Below are positions 44,291 to 53,005 of a stretch of DNA of 64,000 bases, in pieces (positions within the stretch are counted from its first letter, which is position 1; each line of letters starts with the position of its first letter). The position numbers and the translations under genes were made by a program. The DNA comes from Acidobacteriota bacterium. Lineage in GTDB: Bacteria > Acidobacteriota > Vicinamibacteria > Vicinamibacterales > UBA2999. The notes below the pieces were generated by a model. That model saw nothing but the letters and a program-made list of their open reading frames with translations. It had not been told where the DNA came from and searched no databases. The stretch spans positions 84,510 to 148,509 of the forward strand of contig CANKJK010000010.1 of assembly GCA_947482665.1 (NCBI GenBank). The letters are read 5' to 3'.

Positions 44291-45565
44291 CTACTCCTGT
44301 TCCGTCACACGGGCCCCGCTAGTGAGCGACGCCGGGGGATTGATGACCAGAACCTCGGAGCCGGTCAGGCCCGAGATGACTTCCACGCCGCTGGCACGGC
44401 TGCCGCCCGTCTTGACCGGCACGAGGGTGACGGTGCCGTCGCGCACGACAAACACGACGGACCCACCGTCGCGATCCACCACGGCATCCGGTGGGGCGAC
44501 GATGACCCTGACAGCGGGAGCGCCTTCGACCTTCGGCTGCTCGGGAGCGATGAAGCTCACCTTGGCGCTCATCTCGGGCTTGATGTTCGGGTCGGTGTCG
44601 ACGAGCGCGACCTTGACCTGCACGGTGGCCTTGGTACGGTCAGCGGTGGGGATGACCTGGCGCAGCACCGCACGGTAGTGCTTCTCGGGGAAGGCTTCGA
44701 TGGTGACGTCGGCTGGCTGGTTGGCCGAGAGTCGCGCGACGTTGGCTTCCGCGACGTCGACTTCGACTTCGAGGGTCGTCATGTCGGCCATGGCGACGAT
44801 GGCCCCAGACGACGAGGAGAGGTTCACGCCTGGCGGAATCGGCGCCACGCTTTCACCGACCTCCGCCATCTTCTTGACCACGACGCCTGCGAAGGGGGCG
44901 CGGATGACGGTGTTGTCGAACTGGGCCTGGGCAAACGAAAGGGCCGCTTTCGCCTGGGCGCGCGTCGCCTCGGCGCGGGCCAGGTCGGCCTGACTCTGGC
45001 CAACGGCAGCCTCGAACACGCGCACGCGGCTGCGGCTGGCATCGAGCGTATCCGTCGGCAGGATCTTTTCGGCCGCCAGGCGTTCGTTGACGGCACGCTG
45101 CCGCGTGGCCTCGGCCAGATCGGCCTCGGCGCGCCTGATGCCGGCCTGCGCGCTCGCGGCCTGGGCGTCGGCCTGCAGCATCTCGGCGCGGGCACGCTCG
45201 ACCTGGGCGGTGAAGTCGCTGCTCTCAAGCCGCGCCAGTATCTGCTGGTCGCGTACCTGGCTCCCTTCTTCCACGCGCAACTCGGCGAGTCGTCCCTGGA
45301 TCTTGGCCGAGACCACGGCCTTGCGCCGCGCCACCACGTAGCCCGACGCCGTGAGTATGGCGGTGGGCCTGGCGGGTCCTCCGCCGCTGTCGAAGGTGGC
45401 CGGTGCCGTGCGCACGACGAGAGGAGCGTAATGGGCCCGCGCGAACCACCCGCCTCCGGCGAGCAGGAGCAGGGCAGCCACCATCCACGGCGCTTTGGTG
45501 CGGCGCGGCCGCGCTAGATCATCAGAGAGGGTCAGGGAAGAGAGATCGGACTTGAGTTGGCTCAC
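44291..45565 (-). CDS. Periplasmic adaptor (HlyD/RND membrane-fusion family)
   Basis: A 424-residue membrane-anchored adaptor. A single TM helix ([20 protein letters not shown]) near the N-terminus is followed by a split lipoyl/barrel-sandwich domain ([20 protein letters not shown] and [20 protein letters not shown]) around a long coiled-coil hairpin (about residues 105-215, rich in A, E, Q and R), then beta-barrel domains. It links the inner-membrane ABC transporter to an outer-membrane exit. The start is a GTG with GAGG 7 nt upstream. It lies 27 bp after the LytTR regulator, which probably controls it. Confidence 0.9.
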   Translation of the reverse strand: MSQLKSDLSSLTLSDDLARPRRTKAPWMVAALLLLAGGGWFARAHYAPLVVRTAPATFDSGGGPARPTAILTASGYVVARRKAVVSAKIQGRLAELRVEEGSQVRDQQILARLESSDFTAQVERARAEMLQADAQAASAQAGIRRAEADLAEATRQRAVNERLAAEKILPTDTLDASRSRVRVFEAAVGQSQADLARAEATRAQAKAALSFAQAQFDNTVIRAPFAGVVVKKMAEVGESVAPIPPGVNLSSSSGAIVAMADMTTLEVEVDVAEANVARLSANQPADVTIEAFPEKHYRAVLRQVIPTADRTKATVQVKVALVDTDPNIKPEMSAKVSFIAPEQPKVEGAPAVRVIVAPPDAVVDRDGGSVVFVVRDGTVTLVPVKTGGSRASGVEVISGLTGSEVLVINPPASLTSGARVTEQE

Positions 45566-45592
45566 GGGGGCCTCGGGGAATGCTTCAGCTTC

Positions 45593-46345
45593 TCACAGGA
45601 GTTCCTGCAACCGCGCAAACCCCGTGCGGCTTACGGGCAGTCGGCGCCCGTCACGCAGGACCGCCATTCGCGTGTCCTTGCTGACCGCTTCCAGTCGGGC
45701 GAGCCGGTCGAGGTTCAGGAGATAGGACCGATGAATGCGGACAAAGCGGCGCGGGTCGAGCTGGGCTTCCAGGCTGCCGAGCGTCTGCTCCTTCAGCCTG
45801 GGCCGTTCACCAGCGTGCACCGCGACATAGTCGTCCTGGGCCTCGATGAAGTCCACCCGGTCCACCGGAATGACGTGGACGTCCGCGCCGTCACGGATCA
45901 CGATACGCGTCAGCGGGCTGCCCGAGGCGTCCGCCGTCCGCCGGAGGTCCACCGGGGTGACGGTCGCCTGGACACCCTGGCCTGCGGTGCTGAGTCGTTC
46001 CCGCACCCGGGCGAGTGCCTGGTGCAGGCGGTCCCGGCTGAAGGGCTTGAGCAGGTAGTCGACGGCGTGGACCTCGAAGGCTTTGAGGGCGTATTCGTCG
46101 TAGGCCGTGGTGAAGACGACCGCCACGTCGCGTCGGACAAGGTCCAGGACCTCGAAGCCGTCGAGCTTGGGCATCTGGACGTCGAGGAGCAGGAGATCCG
46201 GGCGCTGCTCGGCGACGGCCTTCACCGCCTCGAACCCGTTTGCGCACTCGGCCACCACTTCCACGTCGGGGTCCGAGGCGAGATACTCCCGCAGGACCAT
46301 CCGAGCGGGTGCCTCGTCGTCGACGATCGCCACGCGGAGTGTCAC
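45593..46345 (-). CDS. LytTR-family response regulator
   Basis: A 250-residue regulator. The receiver domain (1-120) has IVDDEAPAR, phosphoacceptor Asp55 in LLLLDVQMPKLDG and the Lys of DYLLKPF. The C-terminal LytTR DNA-binding domain (about 150-250) includes VDFIEAQDDYVAVHAGERPR and RFVRIHRSYLLNLDRLARLE. Such regulators bind direct repeats in target promoters. It overlaps the sensor gene by 4 bp and precedes the ABC exporter genes. Confidence 0.95.
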   Translation of the reverse strand: MTLRVAIVDDEAPARMVLREYLASDPDVEVVAECANGFEAVKAVAEQRPDLLLLDVQMPKLDGFEVLDLVRRDVAVVFTTAYDEYALKAFEVHAVDYLLKPFSRDRLHQALARVRERLSTAGQGVQATVTPVDLRRTADASGSPLTRIVIRDGADVHVIPVDRVDFIEAQDDYVAVHAGERPRLKEQTLGSLEAQLDPRRFVRIHRSYLLNLDRLARLEAVSKDTRMAVLRDGRRLPVSRTGFARLQELL

Positions 46346-47388
46346 GACGTCGCCTCCGTGGGCCAGGAGAGCTCCACGCGGTAGCGCGTCCCGGTTGCGC
46401 CGGCGGTCAACGTTGCCTGGTCACCATACACCGCGTGCAGGCGGGCGCGGACATTGGCCAGCCCGATGCCGGTGCCGCCACGCCGGCCGTCGGGATCACA
46501 GGCATTGTCCACGACGGCGGAGGCACGGCCTCCGTCGGCGCGGATCTGCAGCCGGATGTCGCCGCCCTCCACGAGGGTCGCGATGCCGTGACGGATGGCG
46601 TTCTCGATGAGCGGTTGGAGGAGCAGGGGTGGCACGCGGACCGCCTCCGCGTCGTCGGTGACGGCGATCTCCGTCTGGAGACGCTCACCAAAACGTACAC
46701 GCTCGATGTCCAGGTATTGCCGGACGAGCGCGACCTCGGTGGCCAGCGGCACGAGCCGCTCCGAACCTGCGCGCAGGCTGTCACGGAAGAAGTCGGCCAG
46801 TTGCTGGCACATGCGGCGCGCCGCCTCGGGGTCGTGACCGCAGAGCGCGCTAATCGAGTGCAGACAGTTGAAGAGGAAGTGCGGGTTGACCTGGGCGCGC
46901 AGGGCGCGGAGCTCCGCGTCGCGTGCGCCGACCTCCGCGTCGTGTGCCCGGCGCATCGCCTCCGCGCGGCCATCCACCGCCACCAGCGCGTAGTGCAGGG
47001 CGCTCACGGAGACAAACAAGACCGCGACGGCTCCCATCGCGAGCGGCGCGAAGTGCGTAAAGCGCGCAGCGGGAGTTGGGGCGACAGGAGCCCACAGCTG
47101 AAACCAGGCCCAGCCTGCAGCGGCCCAGAGGGAGGCGGTTGTGACGGCTCCGCCCCCCACGCGCCAGGCCAGCGTGCCGATGCCCGCGCCGGGCGGCGTG
47201 TAGCGCACGAGGTACCACGAGGCGAGCGCTGGTGTGGCAAAGAGTTCGCCCCAGAGCGCGACCGGTACCCAGTCGTGGCCGGCGCCGCCGGCCGCGAGAA
47301 ACGGACCGAGTCCGGCCGCGGCGCCCAGAGGCAGCCACGCGAGCAGGAAGAGTCTGAGCCGCGGCCAGTGGTGGAGGATCGGGTGCAT
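46342..47388 (-). CDS. LytS/YpdA-type sensor histidine kinase
   Basis: A 348-residue kinase. Several N-terminal TM segments (residues about 12-155) are followed by the His_kinase motif RALRAQVNPHFLFNCLHSIS with the phospho-His, and an ATPase domain with PLLLQPLIENAIRHGI and GGTGIGLANVRARL. The ATG at 47388 is preferred because upstream codons overlap the preceding gene. It partners the LytTR regulator (overlap GTGA/ATGA style). The stimulus is probably an envelope or membrane signal. Confidence 0.92.
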   Translation of the reverse strand: MHPILHHWPRLRLFLLAWLPLGAAAGLGPFLAAGGAGHDWVPVALWGELFATPALASWYLVRYTPPGAGIGTLAWRVGGGAVTTASLWAAAGWAWFQLWAPVAPTPAARFTHFAPLAMGAVAVLFVSVSALHYALVAVDGRAEAMRRAHDAEVGARDAELRALRAQVNPHFLFNCLHSISALCGHDPEAARRMCQQLADFFRDSLRAGSERLVPLATEVALVRQYLDIERVRFGERLQTEIAVTDDAEAVRVPPLLLQPLIENAIRHGIATLVEGGDIRLQIRADGGRASAVVDNACDPDGRRGGTGIGLANVRARLHAVYGDQATLTAGATGTRYRVELSWPTEATS

Positions 47389-47395
47389 CAGGGTT

Positions 47396-48202
47396 CTAGT
47401 TCTTGATCTCGATGCCACCCATGATCGCTTGTCCTGTGATGACAAGGCGAGGCGCCTGGGCATCGACCGGCGCGGCCGTCCGGTCATCGAGTCCGCCCAG
47501 CATGACCGTCACCTCGGAGACCACGCACCAGTCGCGCGGGATACGGAGGCTCACACCGCCCATCAGGCTCAGCATGTCGACCTGGGCGCTCGGTCCTGCC
47601 ATCCGGCACTCCCGCAAGTCCAACTGGACGCCGCCGAGGACCGCCGTGATTTCGCCCCCCTGAAAGGCCTGCGATGTGTTGTTGCGGTCGACACCGCCCA
47701 GAAACGCGAACTCCCGAATGCGTGCCGCACGGTCTCCCTCGCCCGGCGTGCCCGTGCCTGTTGCCGCCCCTGTCGCGGCGCCGGCCGGCGTCTCGTGCGC
47801 GTGCTGGCGCTCCCGTGCCTGGGCCAGTCCCTCCCGAATCTGATCCAGATCTCGATGGAAGGGCGGCCGGCGAAACACCATCCGCGCGCCGAAGACGATG
47901 AGCGCCACCGGCCAGACGAGGTGCCAGCCCAGATGCCAGCCGAGCAGATGGTTGGCAAGCGCGCCCCCGCCACCGAGGACGGCGAAGGCGCCCACGAGGC
48001 GCTCACCTCCGCGACCGAACAGAAGGGCGGAGAGGCCCCAGGCGGCGAAGAGCAGTGGCCAGAGTTCCCCGCGAAGGGGCTCGAGACCGGGGACGTGCAG
48101 GTTATCCAGCAGCAGGATGATGCCCACCAGGACGACGAGCACGCCGAGAAACGGACGGCCGCGGCGGGGGTGACCCCAGTGCGTGCGATGGATATGTTGC
48201 AT
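47396..48202 (-). CDS. LiaF-like membrane protein (DUF5668 plus C-terminal beta-helix)
   Basis: A 268-residue protein. Four TM segments in residues 15-105 (PFLGVLVVLVGIILLLDNL, LWPLLFAAWGLSALLF and others) precede a linker and a C-terminal domain with the repeating GG pattern of LiaF-type proteins (REFAFLGGVDRNNTSQAFQG, EITAVLGGVQLDLRECRM, DMLSLMGGVSLRIPRDWCVV). In Firmicutes LiaF restrains an envelope-stress two-component system; a similar role for the adjacent LytS/LytTR pair is inferred. AGGAGA lies 7 nt before the ATG, right after a small upstream reading frame. Confidence 0.85.
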   Translation of the reverse strand: MQHIHRTHWGHPRRGRPFLGVLVVLVGIILLLDNLHVPGLEPLRGELWPLLFAAWGLSALLFGRGGERLVGAFAVLGGGGALANHLLGWHLGWHLVWPVALIVFGARMVFRRPPFHRDLDQIREGLAQARERQHAHETPAGAATGAATGTGTPGEGDRAARIREFAFLGGVDRNNTSQAFQGGEITAVLGGVQLDLRECRMAGPSAQVDMLSLMGGVSLRIPRDWCVVSEVTVMLGGLDDRTAAPVDAQAPRLVITGQAIMGGIEIKN

Positions 48203-48210
48203 GACGTATC

Positions 48211-48338
48211 TCCTACAGAAACAGCCGCAGCAATCGCAGCGGGTCGTCGACCACCACCCAGATCAGGCGTCCGGCCACCACGGCCGAGACCAGGGCAACC
48301 ACGGTCAGCACCAGAGAGCCGAGTCGTGACGGGGCCAT
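48211..48338 (-). pseudogene. Small membrane-protein gene split by a frameshift
   Basis: From the ATG at 48338, which has a TATGCT -10 6 nt upstream, the first 13 codons read MAPSRLGSLVLTV and then run out of phase to a stop near 48261. A second frame continues with VALVSAVVAGRLIWVVV and ends at 48211, overlapping the Shine-Dalgarno of the LiaF-like gene. Joined with a two-base deletion in GTGTGG at about 48297-48302, the two parts give a 42-residue single-TM protein. It could be a mutation, an assembly error or programmed frameshifting; a 29-residue version from the GTG at 48300 is also possible. Confidence 0.4.
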
Positions 48339-48344
48339 GGACGG

Positions 48345-48350
48345 AGCATA
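48345..48350 (-). promoter_or_regulatory. -10 box at the head of the LiaF/LytS/LytTR operon
   Basis: TATGCT on the minus strand lies 6 nt before the ATG at 48338. Confidence 0.5.
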
Positions 48351-48433
48351 GGACGTCGTCTCAGGCGTCCCGCGGGCAACCCGGCGAATGGCGGACGGGT
48401 CCCGGCGAACGCCGCCGTCAGCGCGGCGGCCGT

Positions 48434-48439
48434 TAGAAT
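48434..48439 (+). promoter_or_regulatory. -10 box of leaderless Zn-ribbon gene
   Basis: TAGAAT lies 6 nt before the ATG at 48446; no Shine-Dalgarno is present. Confidence 0.6.
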
Positions 48440-48445
48440 ACGGCC

Positions 48446-48748
48446 ATGGCGAAGCTCACGAGTGAACTCGAACTGGAATGCCCGTGCTGCGGGGCGACGC
48501 TGGTGGTGGACACCAATCTCGGGCGCATCGTCTCCCACCGCGAGGCGGACCGGGGCGACAAGCCGGAGCTGACCGACGCGCACCGGATCCTGCAGGCCGC
48601 GGAGGCCAAGCGGGAGGCGCTCTTCGAGCAGTCCTTCGCCGCCGAGCAGGGGAAAGAAGACGCGCTCTCGCGCCGGTTCGAGGAGGCCTTGAAGCAGGCC
48701 CATAAGGAGCCGGTGACGAAGCCGACTCGCGACTTCGATCTCGACTAG
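48446..48748 (+). CDS. Small zinc-ribbon/coiled-coil protein of unknown function
   Basis: A 100-residue cytosolic protein. ECPCCGATLVVDTNLGRIVS at residues 11-30 is a half zinc ribbon (CPCC knuckle); the second metal-ligand pair is not evident, so metal could be bound by a dimer. Residues 45-90 are strongly helical and charged (AEAKREALFEQSFAAEQGKE). Short proteins of this layout are common in Acidobacteriota and are unassigned. The start follows TAGAAT by 6 nt. It is divergent from the LiaF operon. Confidence 0.72.
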   Translation: MAKLTSELELECPCCGATLVVDTNLGRIVSHREADRGDKPELTDAHRILQAAEAKREALFEQSFAAEQGKEDALSRRFEEALKQAHKEPVTKPTRDFDLD

Positions 48749-48793
48749 GCCGCGGCCGGCCCGTGTGCCCCCGAAGGCCGACCGCGGGCCGGG

Positions 48794-49840
48794 TTACTTC
48801 GCCCGCGGCATGTAGCCATGGGCGGTCATCTTCACGCGCCACACGGCTCGCTGCGCGAGCATGTAGAGGTATTCCTTCTTCGGTCCCGCGAACGAGACGC
48901 TCTGAATCTTCAGCGTCGTCGGGATGTGCCCGAGATAGCTTCCCGCCGGGCTGAACACCTGCACACCGAGCGGCATCGCGACGTACAGGCGGCCCTCGGC
49001 ATCAACGGCGGCGCCGTTTGCCTGGAGCGTGTAGTCACGGTCCAGCGCTTCAGTGATCCGATATTTGGCGTAGGCGCGTGGGTTGGTGAGCGACCCGTCC
49101 GACTGGACATCCCACACCATGCCCGAGTTGTTGCGCGAATCCACGACGTACAGGCGCTTGTCGTCCGGGCTGAGGACGATGCCGTTCGGCAGGGCCATGG
49201 TCTCCGTCGTGTTCGCGACGAGTCGGGCCTTGCCGCCCTTCGGGATGTAGACCACGCCGGTCGGCTGGTTGTACTTGGGCTGGTTGTACTGGCCGACGTC
49301 GGTCAGGTAGATGCCGCCGTTCCGGGCGACCACGAAGTCATTGCAGGTCTTGAGCGAGAGGCCGTCTGCGCCAGACGCCCATACGCGGGCCTTCGCGGCG
49401 GGATAGACGATCTCGAGCGAGTCCTTCAGGAGCGCGATGACGGAACCTTCCGCATCGGCACCAATCGACTTCACGCCGGGTGCCTTGGCGATGGTGGTGA
49501 ACTGCTTGTCCGGTGCGATACGAGTCACCAGGCCGTCGCGCAGTTCGATGAACACCGCGCTGCCGTCTGGCAGACCGATGATGCCGTCACCGCTCTGGAC
49601 GTTCGGTGAAAGGAGCTCGACGGTCTCGCCGGCGGCGATCACACCAGGAATGAGTTCGGCGGTGTGGTTGTGTGGAGCCTCGAGGACCACGCCCGGAGCC
49701 ACGCCGGCGACCTGGCCCTGTGCGGGCGGAGGGGGCGTCTGTGCGGTCAGCGGCATCCACGCGAGGACGCCCGTCACCACCGTGGCCACCCCTGTCACGA
49801 GGAGTGCGCTTCGGCGCGCGTACGCGGGTCGCGCGCTCAA
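48794..49840 (-). CDS. Exported SMP-30/gluconolactonase-like beta-propeller protein
   Basis: A 348-residue exported protein. After a TM or signal segment (SALLVTGVATVVTGVLAWMP) and a Pro-rich stretch, the body shows propeller strands with SMP-30 features: NGIVLSPDDKRLYVVDSRNN, NDFVVARNGGIYLTDVG and ANGAAVDAEGRLYVAMPLGV. These carry the Asn/Asp metal ligands of lactonases, so sugar-lactone hydrolysis is possible but unproven. It overlaps the ankyrin gene by 4 bp and is probably co-translated. Confidence 0.8.
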   Translation of the reverse strand: MSARPAYARRSALLVTGVATVVTGVLAWMPLTAQTPPPPAQGQVAGVAPGVVLEAPHNHTAELIPGVIAAGETVELLSPNVQSGDGIIGLPDGSAVFIELRDGLVTRIAPDKQFTTIAKAPGVKSIGADAEGSVIALLKDSLEIVYPAAKARVWASGADGLSLKTCNDFVVARNGGIYLTDVGQYNQPKYNQPTGVVYIPKGGKARLVANTTETMALPNGIVLSPDDKRLYVVDSRNNSGMVWDVQSDGSLTNPRAYAKYRITEALDRDYTLQANGAAVDAEGRLYVAMPLGVQVFSPAGSYLGHIPTTLKIQSVSFAGPKKEYLYMLAQRAVWRVKMTAHGYMPRAK

Positions 49841-51360
49841 CGGCCGCCTCGGTCAAACGTGGGTTCCCGGGTATCGATGGTCACGCCTTGCTCCTTTGCG
49901 ATCTGCAGGATGACACTCGCCGTCTCTGGCCAGGCATGGAACTGCCCGCTGTCGAGCCCCGCGGCGATGTGGTACGGACTCACGCCCTTGACCGACTTCA
50001 CGTCGAGCGGTACGCCCTTGTCCGCGAGCCAGCGGACCATCACCGAGGCACCGCGGTTGGCCGCGCCATGCAGCGCATTGGCGCCCAGCCAGGTCGGGTC
50101 CATCTTGCCAGTCGTCGGAATGACGGCCTTGGGATCGTTGCCGAGTTCAAAGGCCAGCTTCACGGCCTCCATGGCGTCCTGGTTGCCCCCGGGCGTTTCA
50201 CCTTCCCAGTAGCCGATGCCTGAGGCGGCCAGCAGCGGCGTAATGCCCGCGTCCGTCGCAAGGGCAGGGTTGGCGCCCAGCTTGACCAGGAAGCGCATGA
50301 AGGGCACATCGGCCGTGATGGACGCGACGTAGAACGGCGTGGCGCCTGTGAAGGGCGCGCGATATTGCCCGAGCGCGATATGCCTCGGCGGGCCGCCGCC
50401 CTTGTAGCGCGCGTTGATGTCCGCGCCCTTGGCCACCAGCAATTCCGCGAGTTTGAAGGCGTCGACGCCGGTCTGAGGAAGTTGACGCGGCAGCACCGCC
50501 GAGAGTGCGCGGTTCTCCGCCCGTCGCATGAATGTCAGGACCAGCAGTGGCTGGCCGTGCGGGTCCTCGACCTTCGGGTCGGCGCCGCGCTCCAGCAGCA
50601 GCGCCGCGATATCGAGGTGCGCGTTGAGAATCGCCAGCACGAGCGGCCGGGTTCCGTCAGAGGCCGGCTCGTTGGCGTTGACGCCGGCATCGAGAAACAC
50701 GCGGGTCGTGTCGACGCTTCCGCTGCGGATGGCGAACATGAACGGCGAAATCTTCGTCTTCGAGAGGACCGCAGTCGGCGCGCCGGCCTCGATCAGGACG
50801 CGGGCCACGTCCGCGTGGCCTTCGGCGGCTGCCCACATCAGCGCCGTCTGGCTCCGGAGCGGATCGGTGCGGTCCACCTTCGCGCCGCGCGCGAGCAGGG
50901 CGCGCACGATGGCCACGTGTCCGGCCCGGGCCGCGAGCATCAACGGCGTGTCGCCACTTTCGGCACGCACCGCGTCCGGACTCGCGCCCGCCGTCAGGAG
51001 CGCTTCCGCAAGCTTGATGTTGCCGGCAGTCGCGGCAGCGCGCAGCGGCGTCGCGCCGTAGCGGTTCGCCTGATCCGCGCGGGCGCCGTGGCCCAGCAGG
51101 AACGCGGCTGTGTCGGCATCGCCTCGTACGGCGGCGGCCAGCAGCGGCGTCGTGCCATCCACGCCGGCCGCGTTCACATTGCCACCGGCGGCGACGATCG
51201 CCCTGAGCGCCGCGAGATTGCCTGTTCTGGCGGCCTCAACGGCCGTGACCGCGGGGGCCCCTTGCGCAGTCCGCGGCGGTGCGGCGAGCGTGAGCGCCCC
51301 CATCAACAGGATGGAAAGGCTCAGCGAAGTACGACGTGGCGACAGCGGGGCGCGGGCCAT
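49837..51360 (-). CDS. Exported ankyrin-repeat protein
   Basis: A 507-residue exported protein. The start at 51360 has GGAGG close upstream and a TAGCAT -10 at 51381-51386, giving a leader of about 14 nt. A signal peptide (LSLSILLMGALTLAAPPRTA) precedes at least nine ankyrin repeats, e.g. DGTTPLLAAAVRGDADTAAF, YGATPLRAAATAGNIKLAEA and SGDTPLMLAARAGHVAIVRA. A region near 300-460 contains larger inserts. Ankyrins bind proteins; in acidobacterial genomes exported ankyrin proteins often accompany dehydrogenases or lactonases, as with the coupled propeller gene. Confidence 0.88.
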   Translation of the reverse strand: MARAPLSPRRTSLSLSILLMGALTLAAPPRTAQGAPAVTAVEAARTGNLAALRAIVAAGGNVNAAGVDGTTPLLAAAVRGDADTAAFLLGHGARADQANRYGATPLRAAATAGNIKLAEALLTAGASPDAVRAESGDTPLMLAARAGHVAIVRALLARGAKVDRTDPLRSQTALMWAAAEGHADVARVLIEAGAPTAVLSKTKISPFMFAIRSGSVDTTRVFLDAGVNANEPASDGTRPLVLAILNAHLDIAALLLERGADPKVEDPHGQPLLVLTFMRRAENRALSAVLPRQLPQTGVDAFKLAELLVAKGADINARYKGGGPPRHIALGQYRAPFTGATPFYVASITADVPFMRFLVKLGANPALATDAGITPLLAASGIGYWEGETPGGNQDAMEAVKLAFELGNDPKAVIPTTGKMDPTWLGANALHGAANRGASVMVRWLADKGVPLDVKSVKGVSPYHIAAGLDSGQFHAWPETASVILQIAKEQGVTIDTREPTFDRGGR

Positions 51361-51438
51361 AGGTCCTCCAGACGCCCCCAATGCTATGTGAAGGCACCGT
51401 CGGCGTCACCAGTGATTCGGCGACGGCCGCAGAGCACG

Positions 51439-52149
51439 TCAGCCTCGCCGTCTGTACTCCGGCGGCAGCGGGGTCCAGCGGTCGCGGCCGCGGTAGTACC
51501 GCCAGGGCTTGTAGCCGTGGCGCTCCCGGAAGTGGTGGTACCGGGCGCGTAGCCGGTTGATGCGCGCATCCGATGAGGTGATGGGCCGGTGCGGATAGTC
51601 GATCAGCATGCGCTCGACCTTCCAGACGTTGCCCGATGCCAGACGCCAGTCGTAGGTGCCGAGCGTCCGGAGGTCTGCCACGCCGTAGGCTCTGATGCGT
51701 CCGGTGAAGTCCACATAGGCCTCGACATAGCTGAGGGCGAGGGCCCGCGGCGTGGCGAAGACCGGCTTCCGGCCGTGCAAGCCCGGGTCCCGCGAGCGCG
51801 CAATGGAACCCCACCCCTCTGGGCCGCGGTACACGTAGAGCACATGGTCCAGCAGGTCGATGGACTCGAAGCTCAGCACGAGGGGGGGATAGCCATGCTG
51901 CTCGAGGATCGTGGCCGCGGAGAGCGCCGCCTCCAGGCAGTGCGCCCGGCCCGTGCGGACCACGCCCCGGAAGCTCCGCTGGGTCTCCCCACCGACCTCA
52001 TCGTTGTAGGGCATGGCGTTCAGCCAGGCCTGCACGGCGGAGGGCGTCCGCAGTCGCGCCACGAGCGCGCGTTCCTTCGGCGTCAGCGCGAGCGCCGGCG
52101 GGGCGGCGCGGTCAGTGCCTGGGAGCGGGAACCGCTTTGAGGCTCGCAA
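51439..52149 (-). CDS. Transglutaminase-like cysteine-hydrolase family protein, function unknown
   Basis: A 236-residue protein. GRAHCLEAALSAATILEQHG, DHVLYVYRGPEGWGSIARSR and the following DPGLHGRKPVF place a Cys, His, Asp series in the order used by transglutaminase-like/NlpC-type enzymes, with Cys near residue 70. The C-terminal 40 residues are very basic and aromatic (RARYHHFRERHGYKPWRYYR). No signal peptide is seen. The start at 52149 overlaps the SCO gene by 38 bp; a later start is possible. The substrate is unknown. Confidence 0.6.
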   Translation of the reverse strand: MRASKRFPLPGTDRAAPPALALTPKERALVARLRTPSAVQAWLNAMPYNDEVGGETQRSFRGVVRTGRAHCLEAALSAATILEQHGYPPLVLSFESIDLLDHVLYVYRGPEGWGSIARSRDPGLHGRKPVFATPRALALSYVEAYVDFTGRIRAYGVADLRTLGTYDWRLASGNVWKVERMLIDYPHRPITSSDARINRLRARYHHFRERHGYKPWRYYRGRDRWTPLPPEYRRRG

Positions 52150-52972
52150 GAAGTTCCGCCGGGGTCCACGAATTGCCGCTGAACGTCTTGACGATCTTCC
52201 CAGAGGGGTCGATGACGATGGTGCGGAGCGTGTGGGAGATATCCGTGGGGTCCTTGTCGTTGCGCATGACGGAGAGGCCGAACTGCGCGGCGAAGTGCGA
52301 GAGATTTTGTTCGTCGCCGGTCAGGAAGCTCCAGATGGCCGGGTCCGCCTTGAGTGTCGCGGCGTGTGCCTTGAGCACCGGGGCCGTGTCGTGCGCCGGG
52401 TCGATGGTCACCGAGGCGAGCCGGACATGCGCGAGTTCCGGCGACTTCTTCAGTGCCACCTGGACGGTCGCGAAGTTGCGGTCCATCAGCGGGCAGAAAT
52501 CCGGCATCGGGCACGTCGTGTACATGAACGTCAGCGCCAGCACGTAGCCGCGGAAGGTGCTCAGCGGCCGGGCCTTGCCGTCCTGGTCGAACAGGATCTC
52601 CTCGGGGACCATCGAGCCCTCGGTGAGAACGGCCATCGGACTCAGCGTCTCTCCGGCCGGCGTGGCCGGGAGGTCTGCATGGCCGGTCCGGGTGACCGCC
52701 GTCAGGATGCCCTGCGTCTGGCCGACTTCGAGCGTGGCCGTAATCAGATCGCCTGCCGCCTTGCCTTCGAGGAGGGAGGCGTCCTTGACCTTGTAGGGCA
52801 TGGTCATCGCCGGCATGAAGCCCTTGATGTCCTCGTGCTTGACGAGCATCTCGAGAGCCTCTGAGCGAATGCCCAGGATCTGGCCCGTGAGTTCATAGCG
52901 TTTGGCGGGCGGCGCCTGCGAACACGCGCCGGTCACGAGGGCGGTGAGGAGGACTGTGAGCGTAGCCTTCAT
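52112..52972 (-). CDS. SCO1/SenC-family protein with N-terminal CusF-like copper domain
   Basis: A 286-residue periplasmic lipoprotein (signal MKATLTVLLTALVTGAC). Residues about 25-95 resemble CusF-type copper-binding domains, with the Met-rich GFMPAMTMPYKV loop. The SCO thioredoxin-fold domain follows, with copper ligands in TTCPMPDFCPLM (two Cys separated by five residues) and the His of DISHTLRTIV. SCO proteins deliver copper to the Cu-A site of cytochrome oxidase. The start at 52972 gives the cleanest signal; an ATG at 52984 is possible. It diverges from the DUF72 gene with 33 bp between starts. Confidence 0.88.
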   Translation of the reverse strand: MKATLTVLLTALVTGACSQAPPAKRYELTGQILGIRSEALEMLVKHEDIKGFMPAMTMPYKVKDASLLEGKAAGDLITATLEVGQTQGILTAVTRTGHADLPATPAGETLSPMAVLTEGSMVPEEILFDQDGKARPLSTFRGYVLALTFMYTTCPMPDFCPLMDRNFATVQVALKKSPELAHVRLASVTIDPAHDTAPVLKAHAATLKADPAIWSFLTGDEQNLSHFAAQFGLSVMRNDKDPTDISHTLRTIVIDPSGKIVKTFSGNSWTPAELLASLKAVPAPRH

Positions 52973-53005
52973 GCGGAATCCCATCTAAGATCGTCACTCT
53001 ACCAA

